Assembly: GCA_964537685.1 (NCBI GenBank)
Contig: CAZICM010000022.1
Location: 1 to 64,000, forward strand
From: CAZICM01 sp964537685
GTDB lineage: Bacteria > Myxococcota_A > Polyangia > Polyangiales > Polyangiaceae
Length of the DNA: 64,000 nucleotides
Reading direction: 5' to 3'
Positions 20,683 through 30,700 of the stretch are shown in pieces (positions within the stretch are counted from its first letter, which is position 1; each line of letters opens with the position of its first letter). A program made the position numbers and the translations under genes. Under the pieces are notes generated by a model, which worked only from the letters and a program-made list of their open reading frames with translations, was not told the DNA's origin and made no database searches.

Positions 20683-22473
20683 CTAATCCCCGTAAGGATT
20701 CTCAATCAGCGGACGCGCCGTGCGGGGCGTTTTGGGCAGCGTCACGGGCGTGTTGTGGCGCTTGGTGCGGCCGTTGTTCGCGGGCGGTGCTTCGGGCGCT
20801 TGGGCCGAGCTTTCTGCTTCAGGTGACTCGGCATCGGCGGCCGAGGCATCCGCGGATGGACCGGCATCCGATGCATCGGCGGGCTGTTCAAGATCGGCCG
20901 TTGGCGCAGGCGAGGGGAGCGCGCTTGTTGTTGCGCTCGGTTCAGCAGCCACAACGCTGCGAACACTCGAGGCGGGCGCCTGAGGTGTGAGGGGGGCCGG
21001 TGTTGGTTCAGGCGCGGGCGCCGCTCCAACGAGCATCTCGCGGACCGATGGAGGAAGCTGGCTCGCAATACCGGGCAAATAGCCTGCGCGCAGAGCCACA
21101 ACGCCTGCGGCGATCAACGCAATCAGAACCACAAGAAAAATGGGGATTGCGCTCGATCGCTTGCGCGTGGGCGCGACAACAGACGCAGGCGGGCTTGTGG
21201 ACACGGGCGGCGAGACCGTGCTCGTGGGCTGCGAAATGGGCGAGGGAGAGCTGACGGGTGACGAAGCCGATTCGTCATCGAGCGAAACAGGGATAATGCC
21301 TTTAAAGGTTGCGGGCAGAGGTGCACCTCCACGCGCCATAGAACTCCGCCGCACCGACGTCGTGTCAGCGCTTGGCAAGACAGCCGATTCGTTGTCTGCG
21401 TGCTCAATCGACGCCTTGAGCTTTGTCCTCCGCTGTTCAATCAGATCGCCCACCATCGTCTGGATGAAAGCGGCGACGTCTCCATCGGTCACCGTTACGC
21501 CAAGCGCGCTCAAGGCTTGATCCATGGCCCGCTGCATGGCCGCGCAGTCTGGCCAGCGCTTGTCGGGCTCTTTTTCAAGGGCGCGCATCACCAAGGCTTC
21601 AACATCGGCGGGCACCGTCGGAAGCAATTGATGGAGCGGCACGGGCGCCCGCGTGCAGATGTTCTCCATCGTTTTTTGATCGGTTTCGCCCTTGAATGGA
21701 TGACGCCCGGTGAGCATCACGTACATCAGAATTCCCAGCGCGAAGATGTCCGAGCGCCGGTCGATTTTCCCTCCGGACAACTGCTCCGGTGATCCGTAGG
21801 GCACCTTTCCTTTCAAGATGCCTTTGGCCATCGTGTTGTGCATTCGGCCCGCTGCTTTGGCGATGCCAAAGTCGACGATTTTCACGATGCCATTCGCCGA
21901 GATCATGATGTTCTGAGGCGAGATATCGCGGTGTACAAGATCGAGCCGCGCCCCCGTTTTTTCGTCGCGTGTTTCATGCGCCGAATGAAGTCCGGCGCAG
22001 GTGCTCGAGGCGATGCGCAAAAGCAGGGGAAGGGGAATTCCGCCTTTGGCTTTTGCCCTTTTGTTGAGCGTGAAGATCGTCTCGCCGTCGACCCACTCCA
22101 TGACGATGTAGAGCCAGCCGTGCTCGTCACCGAGGTCGACAATTTCGACCACATGCGGGTGATGAATGCGCGAGGCCAGCCGGGCCTCGTCGAGAAACAT
22201 GGTTTCAAAATCAGGATCGTCGCTCAGCGCGGGAAGCATCGTTTTGACGGCAACGAGCTTCTGAAATCCGCGAGATCCCACCATGCGGGCCGCCCACACA
22301 GCCGCCATACCGCCCTGCGCAACGGGCGTGAGAATTTCGTAGCGACCTAGTGTGTCGCCCGGTTTGATTTCGGTGACGTCCAGCAAGCGAGTGGTGCCCT
22401 CAAAGGCGATGCAAAAGTGCCCCGCAATGTTCGGGGGTTCTAAAGTAAAACACCCTCGACAGGGAACCTGCAT
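20683..22473 (-). CDS. Membrane-anchored Ser/Thr protein kinase
   Basis: Up to 596 residues from the ATG at 22473; the true start may be a TTG at 22386, because the first ~29 residues do not resemble a kinase N-terminus. The kinase domain starts at GRYEILTPVAQGGMAAVW (residues 43-60), with Lys77, HRDISPQN at 181-188 and DFGIAK at 201-206. HRDISPQN is the catalytic-loop form common in myxobacterial kinases. After a Ser/Pro-rich linker there is one transmembrane helix, IPIFLVVLIALIAAGVVAL, then a Pro/Ala/Asp-rich tail outside the membrane. The target is unknown. It is divergent from the Pro/Ala-rich protein gene across 183 bp. Confidence 0.88.
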   Translation of the reverse strand: MQVPCRGCFTLEPPNIAGHFCIAFEGTTRLLDVTEIKPGDTLGRYEILTPVAQGGMAAVWAARMVGSRGFQKLVAVKTMLPALSDDPDFETMFLDEARLASRIHHPHVVEIVDLGDEHGWLYIVMEWVDGETIFTLNKRAKAKGGIPLPLLLRIASSTCAGLHSAHETRDEKTGARLDLVHRDISPQNIMISANGIVKIVDFGIAKAAGRMHNTMAKGILKGKVPYGSPEQLSGGKIDRRSDIFALGILMYVMLTGRHPFKGETDQKTMENICTRAPVPLHQLLPTVPADVEALVMRALEKEPDKRWPDCAAMQRAMDQALSALGVTVTDGDVAAFIQTMVGDLIEQRRTKLKASIEHADNESAVLPSADTTSVRRSSMARGGAPLPATFKGIIPVSLDDESASSPVSSPSPISQPTSTVSPPVSTSPPASVVAPTRKRSSAIPIFLVVLIALIAAGVVALRAGYLPGIASQLPPSVREMLVGAAPAPEPTPAPLTPQAPASSVRSVVAAEPSATTSALPSPAPTADLEQPADASDAGPSADASAADAESPEAESSAQAPEAPPANNGRTKRHNTPVTLPKTPRTARPLIENPYGD

Positions 22474-22656
22474 GCTTTCACAAACGGCTTGCCGGGCTCA
22501 AGAACTGGAATGGCCCGGTCCAGGCACGATAAGAAGGTTTCCCAAGGGGAGGGGGGCCATTCCAAAAAGATCGCCTGCCCCTCAGCACGCTAAAGACGCG
22601 CCGATGCAAGTCGTGGTAGAGGGACACCGTAATTAACGATTTAGGAAACCCCCTCG

Positions 22657-24096
22657 ATGGATGCGAGCCCGCCGATCCCGCCCCCGCTCGACAGCGATGA
22701 TGAGGATGTTTATCTTGCGCTTTCCACAGCGCGAACCCTCTGGAATCGAGGCGAACGGGACGATGCGCTGCGATGGCTTCGCCGCGCTGCTGAAAAAGCA
22801 TCAGACGCGGACGAAGATGCCCGTGCGCTGGACTTATTTAAGGCTGCCGCCGAGCTGTCTTCCAAGATGGCTGCCGCTCCTGCGGTAACCGTCGCGACAG
22901 CTCCGCCTGCTCCGCCCATTCCGCGGGCCAGCACGCCGCCTCCTCCTGCCGTGGGGCCGCCCGGGGCTTATACGGCAGCTCGCCCAAGCGCTCCGCCCCC
23001 GCTGCCAACCGCCGCAAAAGCAGCTCCACCGCCTTTGCCCCGGGCAGCTCCGCCGCAAGCCGCACAACCTCCCTTGCAGCAACCGTCGGGCAGGCGTGGA
23101 ACGCGAACGGGCGGACGAGCTCCCGCACCTCCTCCGGGTGTTCGCGCGGCACCTGCCGCAGTTCCGCAGCCTGTGCAATCCGCACCGCCTCCCCAAACCG
23201 CCGTCCGCGCACCGGCCGCTCAGCCTCCGGCGGTCCGTCCTAGAATCGATTCACCGGCTCAGCGTGATGCGATTGCACCGCCATCCGCAGCGGCGCCCAG
23301 CGCGGGCAGACCACCCATGCGGCCTGCTTCCACCGACAAGATGTCGGCGGTGCGCCACGACCCATCTCAGCCTCCTCCTTCGGCTTATGTGCACGCCGTT
23401 CACAATCAGGGCACGCGGCCGAGCGCGGCTCCGGCGCCGCCTCCCACCGTACGCGCCGCGGCTACACCTGCTGCTGCAGCCCCCGCAACCCGTGCAACTG
23501 CAGCCCCAGCCGCCGCAGCAGCACGGGGAGCCACACCCGCACGCGCCGCATCCACATCGGGCGGACGCAGGCGCACGGTGAATCAGAGGTCGCCGTTTTA
23601 CGAAGATGAAGTCACAGCCCAGCGCCAGATGCCCATTCAGCCGCAGCCGCGCGTGCTGCCCGATTTGGTCGAAGGCACGACGGCCGACGGTGAAGAAGCA
23701 ACGGCGATTCTTCAGGGCGGATTGTTGGATGGCGATCCGTCGGCGAAAAAACAGGTCGTCGAACAGGCTGTTCAACAAGCGATAGCCCGGGCAGCCGCGG
23801 CCAAACGCGAAGAGCCTCAAGCCGCCGAAGTGGTGACATCCGCGCCTGCGACCGCGGGCCTGATTCGAACGCCCGTTCCAGCCGCCGCACCTCAACAGCC
23901 AGCCCAAGAAGCGGCACCACGCAAAAGCGCATGGCCGGCAACGCGCGTGGCTGTGGTGAAGACCGCCGCCGGCGTGCAACTGATGGCCATGGGGCAGGGG
24001 GATCAGGCTCCGGCGGGATCGGTGGTTGCGGTCTTGATTCCAATGAGCGAAGCGGATGGAGCTGCATTGGCACAACTTCTAGGAACATCGGCCTAA
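22657..24096 (+). CDS. Pro/Ala-rich low-complexity protein of unknown function
   Basis: A 479-residue protein in three parts. Residues 1-75 are acidic and helical, with a TPR-like pattern (LSTARTLWNRGERDDALRWL). Residues ~76-300 are almost entirely Pro and Ala with scattered Arg. From ~300 there is more normal sequence, including TTADGEEATAIL and a C-terminal ~50-residue segment (TRVAVVKTAAGVQLMAMG) that looks like a small folded domain. No signal peptide or membrane helix is seen. The kinase on the other strand and the downstream acetyltransferase 22 bp away are its neighbours. It could be a disordered scaffold or kinase substrate, which is a guess. Confidence 0.7.
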   Translation: MDASPPIPPPLDSDDEDVYLALSTARTLWNRGERDDALRWLRRAAEKASDADEDARALDLFKAAAELSSKMAAAPAVTVATAPPAPPIPRASTPPPPAVGPPGAYTAARPSAPPPLPTAAKAAPPPLPRAAPPQAAQPPLQQPSGRRGTRTGGRAPAPPPGVRAAPAAVPQPVQSAPPPQTAVRAPAAQPPAVRPRIDSPAQRDAIAPPSAAAPSAGRPPMRPASTDKMSAVRHDPSQPPPSAYVHAVHNQGTRPSAAPAPPPTVRAAATPAAAAPATRATAAPAAAAARGATPARAASTSGGRRRTVNQRSPFYEDEVTAQRQMPIQPQPRVLPDLVEGTTADGEEATAILQGGLLDGDPSAKKQVVEQAVQQAIARAAAAKREEPQAAEVVTSAPATAGLIRTPVPAAAPQQPAQEAAPRKSAWPATRVAVVKTAAGVQLMAMGQGDQAPAGSVVAVLIPMSEADGAALAQLLGTSA

Positions 24097-24118
24097 ACAG
24101 CGAAAAGGAGCGGAAACC

Positions 24119-24715
24119 ATGAGCGAACATCGACGAAAGCCCAAGCGAATCCGAGTAGGCGGGCTAGAAGAGACCCAATTGCCGGATGTCGTGGAAGTCG
24201 ACAGGGCGGCCGTTGCTCAGTGCCAGGAAAACGGCTTGGGCGGCGAAGAAATGCCCGGGCGCACCGGGGCCGACTTAATATCGCTGACACGCTGGCACAA
24301 TGTTCGGGTGGCCGAGGCCGATCATCAAGTGGCTGGATATTCGGCGTGGCGTGATGAGTCGCCGGGTGTGGCCTATATAGAAGAGATGTGTGTACATCCC
24401 GATTGGCAGCGCATGGGCGTGGGCAGCGCGCTGATGAATCGCATTGATGAAGAAGCGCGGGAAACGAAGCTCAAGTTTATTGTCCTGCGGTGTTACGAAA
24501 AGGCCAAGTGGGCGATCGCATTCTACAAAAAGCATGGTTTTGTGCCTATTTCCGATGACGCGCCTCCCAAGGTTCAGCATTGGAAAGAAGAAATTGCCGC
24601 ATCGGGAAAGCCTTTTGTGGCAGCGGGGCAAATCGCGATGTGGAGGGCCACGACAGAGCCTCCCGTCAGCGAAGATGAGGACGAGGACGAAATCCCCGCG
24701 GACGACAACGCCTAA
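24119..24715 (+). CDS. GNAT-family N-acetyltransferase
   Basis: A 198-residue protein with AAAAGGAG upstream of the ATG. The core of the GNAT fold is clear: VAYIEEMCVHPDWQRMGVGS carries the acetyl-CoA pyrophosphate-binding motif (Q/RxxGxG as QRMGVG) at about residues 82-105, and the family's late motif appears as YEKAKWAIAFYKKHGFVPI. It should transfer an acetyl group from acetyl-CoA to an unknown amine. An acidic C-terminal tail rich in Asp/Glu is unusual but plausible. It probably shares an mRNA with the Pro/Ala-rich protein and is followed by a terminator at 24746. Confidence 0.88.
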   Translation: MSEHRRKPKRIRVGGLEETQLPDVVEVDRAAVAQCQENGLGGEEMPGRTGADLISLTRWHNVRVAEADHQVAGYSAWRDESPGVAYIEEMCVHPDWQRMGVGSALMNRIDEEARETKLKFIVLRCYEKAKWAIAFYKKHGFVPISDDAPPKVQHWKEEIAASGKPFVAAGQIAMWRATTEPPVSEDEDEDEIPADDNA

Positions 24716-24745
24716 ACCTTATCCTTCCGTGTAGGGATGGATGAC

Positions 24746-24779
24746 GGGGCGCCGGATAACGGTGCCTCGTTTTGTTTTG
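24746..24779 (+). terminator. Rho-independent terminator
   Basis: Arms GGGGCGCCG (24746-24754) and CGGTGCCTC (24760-24768) pair over 9 bp with two G-U pairs around a GATAA loop, followed by GTTTTGTTTT. It lies 30 bp after the acetyltransferase stop. The rest of the gap to 24968 shows nothing I can call. Confidence 0.75.
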
Positions 24780-24968
24780 TGGTCTTTTGGCCTGTCCAGT
24801 CCGGAGCGCGATGCTTTTCGCCGGCAGCCGCATCTGAACCCCGCGCCGCCGCGCATAATCGCTCAGTTGACATAATGTATCTTATGCGCAATCGATCGCC
24901 TTATAAAAAAGGGGAACCAGCGCACGCTGATCCGTTATCCAGACCAGCCGGCACAGCCCTCCATCCAG

Positions 24969-26261
24969 CTAGCGCCCAGACTTGGGCATCTGCGGCGCAT
25001 CGATGTGCAGACGCAACAAGACCCCCGAGTTGCTCAGCACAAATGCCCGATTCCCAAAAGCCGCGGGTGTCATCGCAATCCCGCCCGCCGTATCAATGCC
25101 ATCAATGACCGAGCCATCCAGCGGCGAAAACAAGAACAATCCGTAGCGCGTCGTGCCCACCAACAGCGTTCCTTGAAATGGAACAGGCGTTGTCATTCCG
25201 CCTTCAGGCAAATCCCGATGCCATAACGTCCGCCCATCGTTGGGATCGATCGCCCAAAGGCCCGTTAATCCCGATGAAGCCAAGAGGATTTTCCGCTCAG
25301 GAATATCCCGGCCCTCTTGGTCTTTGTGCGCGGGCTCCTGCCACAGCAACAGCGAAGTCACGCCCGTCGCTTTCTCGTTCACCCACACCCGGGAGCCAAT
25401 CTCGGCATCCAGCGCAAATACGCCGCCCGCATAACTGCCCACAAACACAACATCGCCCGCAGATATGCGATCCAATACGGGCGTCGTGTCTGTATCCAAA
25501 TACTTCAGCGCTTCGCCGCCGGCGCTCTGCTCGGCTTCAGCCGCTAAATCCGCACCGTCCCACTGTTCGGAGCCATCATCTAAATCGTAGGCCATCACCA
25601 TTCCATCGGAATAGGCCGTGTAGACTTTATCGCGCCCGATGGCTACGCCCGCATGCCCGCTGATCATCATTCCGTACGCCGGATCGCGCTGCTGCATCCA
25701 TCTCAATTTGCCCGTCGCCGCGTCAATAGAACAAATGGTCTCGTTCGAATTGGTAAAATATACAGTCCCGTCTTTTAGAATAGGCTTCCGCGATACTTCC
25801 GCGCCCGACCCCATACGCCACAGCAGTTTCCCGTCCGAAGCGCGGACTTTATAGAGCCCTCCGTCATTGGAGCCGAAAAACAGAACATCTTCGGCACGAT
25901 CGTACAAAGGCTCGCAATACACGGCGCTTTCCGTTTCAAAACGCCAAATGGTCGAACCATCCTCGGCCCGCAGCGCATACATGCCCTTATCGCTCGAGCC
26001 CACAAATACGCGGCGATGCGCCGGATCGATTTCCGGCTGGCCTTTTTCGTAGTCTTCACCCGCTTTTCGCGAAGCGCCTGTCAGCGGACGCCTCAGCGAA
26101 ACAGAAAGCGCTCCTCCCGGATGATGGAGCCACAGCGGCGCTTCCGGCATGGCCGATGTCCGAAGACTCTCGCATCCAAACAGCCCCAGCCCTCCCACCA
26201 TCAAAAGAGCAGCCCGGCCGAAAACCTTGCAGAACCCGGTTGTCAATTCACGGCTCCTCAT
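24969..26261 (-). CDS. BamB-like outer-membrane lipoprotein, PQQ-type beta-propeller
   Basis: A 430-residue protein if started at the ATG at 26261 (MRSRELTTGFC), which overlaps the upstream gene by 14 bp; an in-frame ATG at 26336 would add a lysine-rich stretch unlike a signal peptide. The lipobox is LGLFGC. Repeated PQQ-like blades carry patterns such as MYALRAEDGSTIWRFE, LYKVRASDGKLLWRM, ICSIDAATGKLRWM and LWAIDPNDGRTLWH. BamB helps the BAM complex insert outer-membrane beta-barrels. Adjacency to a YfgM-like gene repeats the yfgM-bamB order of enterobacteria, which supports the assignment. The last gene of a five-gene minus-strand operon. Confidence 0.8.
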   Translation of the reverse strand: MRSRELTTGFCKVFGRAALLMVGGLGLFGCESLRTSAMPEAPLWLHHPGGALSVSLRRPLTGASRKAGEDYEKGQPEIDPAHRRVFVGSSDKGMYALRAEDGSTIWRFETESAVYCEPLYDRAEDVLFFGSNDGGLYKVRASDGKLLWRMGSGAEVSRKPILKDGTVYFTNSNETICSIDAATGKLRWMQQRDPAYGMMISGHAGVAIGRDKVYTAYSDGMVMAYDLDDGSEQWDGADLAAEAEQSAGGEALKYLDTDTTPVLDRISAGDVVFVGSYAGGVFALDAEIGSRVWVNEKATGVTSLLLWQEPAHKDQEGRDIPERKILLASSGLTGLWAIDPNDGRTLWHRDLPEGGMTTPVPFQGTLLVGTTRYGLFLFSPLDGSVIDGIDTAGGIAMTPAAFGNRAFVLSNSGVLLRLHIDAPQMPKSGR

Positions 26262-27708
26262 GCTGGCCGGCTTTTTCCGCGGCTTCTTGAAGCCTTCGCT
26301 CGATTTCTTTGCGCTGTTCGGGCGAGAGCCGTCCACCCATCGGCGACGTTAAATCGATTCCTTTGGGAACCGCCGTCGGATCGATGCGCGTCAAGAGCGC
26401 TTCCACTTGGGTTTTCAAATATGGAAACGAACTCTGATCGAGACCCAGCGGATTGGTCTTTTCGCTGGGGTTGCTCAAAGCATCCTTGGTCGGATCGGGA
26501 ACTGCATCACTCGTCTTTCCAAGCAGTTCCTTCAACAAATCTTTGGCTTTTTCCTTCTCGCCTTTGGCCAAATGCAGGCGCGCCTGGTGATAGCGCGAGA
26601 GCTCTTTAAAGCCTTTTGCATCGAGCTTGCCCATCTCTTTGAAGGTTTCCAGCGCGCTGTCGATTTCGCCCGAACCTTCCTTCGCAAAACCTAAGCCTTC
26701 GAGCGCCCTGCCCTTCACATCTGGATCGGCATTGGCGAGCGGAGAAGCCAATACGGCGCTGTATGCCTCAATCGCATGCGGATAGTCGCGCTTCTCGAGG
26801 AAAACGCCCGCCTGCCCCAGCTTTGCAAGCATCGCCGGCCCTGTGCCCGGATGCTGATCGATGACCTGGTTGTAACTCGCCATCGCCGCATCGGAACGCT
26901 CTTGAGCCGTTGCAAATACGCGCGTTGGATCGAATTGCTTTTCGTCTTCGGTGCGCTTGTCTTCCGCGGTAACGCGGCCTCGTTCCGCTGCAACGGCCGC
27001 GATGAGCGCACCCGAAGCATTGCCGCTCTTCGTTTCGATGCGCGACACATAGAACAAATAACCGCCGCCGCCGACCAGCACGGCCAAGATAATCCACTGC
27101 AATACATTGAAATTCGTGCGCAGCCATTTGGTCGTCGCCGACCATGTCCGGGCCAGCGCATCATCGACCATTTCACTCGGCAAGAGCGCGACGGGCCTGG
27201 GTTCCGCCGCTTGTTCCTGACGCTTGCGCAACAACTGCTTTGCCCGCGCATTTCGATCTTTGGCGAGCGAAGCTTCTTCTTCCTCTTCCGCTGCAGCACT
27301 TCCGCCGGCCCGCTTGCGCTTGCGGCGAAGCGCTTCTTCCCGCCTGCGCGCCGCGCGATTCGGAGCCGCAGCCGGCTTTTCTTCTTCGCCCTTATCGGCC
27401 TCGCCTTCGCCCGCTGAAGCAGCTTCGTCCTCTTCGCCGACACCCAGCGCGGATGCGACACGCTTTGCAGCCTCATCATCCGCACTATCTGTGCCGGATG
27501 TTTGAGCGTCTGAATCAGCGGATGCCCCTGAACCATCGGGCGAACCTTCAGCCCCGCCCGGCTCGTTCTTGCCCGCGTCGCCCGCGTCATCTTGGTCTTC
27601 GCGGTCTTCGCCGCTGATTTCTTTATCGCGCGAATCGTTCTTAGCCACGTCGCGCACTGTAGTCGGGCCACCGCAGCCGTCAATGCGGAGCTTGGGGTCC
27701 GGGCTCAT
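26248..27708 (-). CDS. YfgM-like single-span TPR protein
   Basis: About 486 residues from the ATG at 27708, preceded by GTGGAAAG; a longer frame to 27804 and a GTG at 27648 are alternatives. The N-terminal ~170 residues are highly charged (Asp/Glu, then Arg/Lys), with long stretches of predicted disorder. A single membrane helix, VLQWIILAVLVGGGGYLFYV, follows, then TPRs such as AMASYNQVIDQHPGTGPAMLAKLGQ, placing the TPR part in the periplasm. This is the layout of YfgM, which associates with periplasmic chaperones. The long charged N-terminus is much larger than in Escherichia coli YfgM. It lies between the sulfatase and the BamB-like gene, overlapping both. Confidence 0.75.
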   Translation of the reverse strand: MSPDPKLRIDGCGGPTTVRDVAKNDSRDKEISGEDREDQDDAGDAGKNEPGGAEGSPDGSGASADSDAQTSGTDSADDEAAKRVASALGVGEEDEAASAGEGEADKGEEEKPAAAPNRAARRREEALRRKRKRAGGSAAAEEEEEASLAKDRNARAKQLLRKRQEQAAEPRPVALLPSEMVDDALARTWSATTKWLRTNFNVLQWIILAVLVGGGGYLFYVSRIETKSGNASGALIAAVAAERGRVTAEDKRTEDEKQFDPTRVFATAQERSDAAMASYNQVIDQHPGTGPAMLAKLGQAGVFLEKRDYPHAIEAYSAVLASPLANADPDVKGRALEGLGFAKEGSGEIDSALETFKEMGKLDAKGFKELSRYHQARLHLAKGEKEKAKDLLKELLGKTSDAVPDPTKDALSNPSEKTNPLGLDQSSFPYLKTQVEALLTRIDPTAVPKGIDLTSPMGGRLSPEQRKEIERRLQEAAEKAGQHEEP

Positions 27709-30700
27709 CTTTCCACGGTTCGGGAGGAGGCGGCGGCAGTTCCATTGAAAGGGGCACGACTGCGCAGGCTTCCAATTCGACATTTTGCGTTGAATAGACG
27801 ACAAAATGCGCTTGATGACCGGGCTTTAAAGGCAATTGGGGCGAAAGGGTTGCGAACTGTTCAACAGGCTCGACCGTAGGGGGAAAATGCAAAACGGTTG
27901 CGGTCTTGGCATCGAGTTCTGGAGCATCCGCAGGGACAGGCAGACGCTGGCCGCTCGACTCATGAATCACCGTTCCAGGCTTTTTGACGCCAAATCGCAC
28001 TTCACCCGGCTGGCCATCGATCGCCCTTCCCCGGCATAAAACCCGCACGCCGGTGATGGCGGGGATGCCGTTGCGCTGAGGCTCTGAAAGCAATTGAGCC
28101 CCCTTGGGAACAACGGGTTTGGGAATCACCACATCGATAGCCACGCCGCTTCTCGCAAAACGCCGAAGCTTTGCGAGCACACTGTCGCGCGGGCCTCCCA
28201 CATGCTGAAGCAAGTCGGCTTTTATTGCTGTTTTCAGCCCGTTTGGAAGAGGATCGGGCGTTCCGAGCAGCCACACCAAAGGCGTGACCAATTCAGGTCC
28301 TGCGCCCAATTTGACCAGCGCCTCGGCAATAGCCACGCGGGCCGTTTGATATCGCTCCAATTCAAGCTGTTCGGCGAGCGCGGGACGCGCGGCATCATTG
28401 CCAATCTCGGCGAGCGCCGCGGCCAAATAGGGGCGAAGCCTCACATCGGACAGAGCGTCGATCAGCGAAGGCACTGCATTCTTCGAACGAATTTTTGCGA
28501 GCGCCGCCGTAATCTCCTGAGCCCTCTCAAACGGCATCGGGTCCGCCTTTGCGGCCTCCCCCTGCGACTTGCCATAGGCGCTCCTAAACCAGCCAATCAA
28601 CACATTTTCCCCGCGATCATCGCCGGATTCGGCCAGGGCCAGAGCCGCAAGACGCCGCCATTTGATATCGCCGTCCTCCAAAAGCTCACGCACCTTGGGA
28701 GCTCCCTCACCCAATCTCGTCAGCGCAAGCGCGGAAAAACGCCTCACTTCATCGTCTTCATCGCGAACAACCGCCAGCCTAAGTCCTGCGGCTGCTTCAT
28801 GCCGTTTGAGTTCAAACAAAACCTCGGCCGCTTTGCGCCGGATACCAAGGTCCGCATCCTCCAAGAGGGCCGCCACATCCACAGCGGCATCGCCGTCTCC
28901 AGCAATTCCCCGCCGGAGCGCGTCTGGCCAACCCTTGCCATCGCTGCGCAACCCCTTCATTTCATAGCGCCCATGCGAAGCATCCAGGCTTCTCATTTCC
29001 GCCCTGAGCGATTCGAATTCACTTCCGAATTGCATCGACACATCGCGTGTCTGCCCTGGATCGGCCGCAATATCGTAGAGCGCGCACGCCCCAACTTTCC
29101 GGGCGCAGACCATGCGCTTATCTCCGCGGGCGAGCATGGTTTGCGTATCGGTTTCGGAAAAGGCAAAGCCCCGTTCGGCATCCACGTTTGCGCCGCTTTT
29201 TAGGAGAGGCCCCAAATCCCGCCCCCGAATGCGCGCGGGCCGCGGGATATCGAGCGCCCCCAGTACCGTCGGCAGCAGATCGATCAATTGCACCGGAGCA
29301 CTCAGTCGTTTTGGTCCATCCGCCCCAGGCACAAACACAACCAGCGGTACCCGCACTTGCTCTTCGTATACCGTCGTTCCGTGATAGCGCCCGCCATGCT
29401 CTAAAAACTCTTCCCCATGATCCGCCGTTACAATCACCACGGCGTTGGGCCGCTGCTTGCCGACTTCATCCAAAACCGCTGAAATCCCAGCATCGGCAGC
29501 GGCAATTTCACTATCGTAACGGTCGACATCACGGTCTCCGAACGCATGTTCAGGATGGGCTTCGTAGGGCTCGTGAGGCTCAAAGAGATGAACCCATAGA
29601 AACAGCTTTTCATCGGGGCCCAGATCGCCGCTCTCCCGCTGATCGCCGGCTTTCTTGGACTTCAGCGTATGCAGATAAGCCCCGACTTCCCGAGCCCTTT
29701 CGGCGGCACTCGAGAACTGAATTTTTGAATATTCAAAATCGAGCTTTCTATCGCGGAAGGGCGAAAGCCTCATTTCATCGATAAAAAAGATCGCGGGCGG
29801 ATAGAAGGCGGCCGTTTTGTAACCATAGCGGCGAAGCTGCTGCGCCCAGGTTTCAGAATCAAAGCCGAGTCCCTGAAGAACAAGGGGCCTCATGTATTTC
29901 CCTGTGAGCAGCGATGTCAGCGCATAAGACGTGTGAGGCGTCGAGGTATAGGCGTGCTCAAACAAAAAACCCTGTTCCGCCAGCCGATCGAGCGTGGGTG
30001 TGGTCTTGCGCGCATATCCATAGGCGCTCACATGATCGGCCCTCAGCGCGTCGACCGTGATGAGCACGATATCCCTGCCCCGCCAATCAATGGCCCGTTC
30101 GGCGCTTTGCGTGACGAGTTCGATATCGTCGTTCAGCAAAGGCGCGGGCGGCGAAATTTGCGCTGCGATTTCCACGGCGTAGGAAAGAAGAGGCGCGTGG
30201 CTCAAGTAGATGAGCCGCACGTTGTCCGCGTGGGAAAGCCGATTGGCGGCCGAAGGAACAATCGCTCCAGCCAGCGTAAACATCACAAGCGCGGCCAGAG
30301 CCCGGGCAAGCCTGCGGAGATCGCGCGTTTTTTTGGCTTTCTCAGCCCATGGAATCGAAAGAGTCGCGAACGCCGCGATCACGAGCGAAAGCCCGGCCAA
30401 ACCCAGATGAAAAGCGGGATAGAGGCGGGGCAGCACCCATGCATTGGCGAGTTCGAGCGAGGCCAGCGCCACAAATACAGCAGCAAAAATCCAGGCACTT
30501 CTTCGAGGATTTGAACCGCCGCGGCCCAGCATCCGGGACAGATGCGGAACGCAAAAAAACACGGCGCCAAAAGCCAGAAGCGCCATCACCAGCACAAAGG
30601 GAATGCGCCGGGAACCCGAAAACATGCGTCCCGTCGTCACGCCAAAAGCCACGGCTCCCATCGAAAGCGCAGCGATGGCCGAAATCGAATAGCGCGCGCC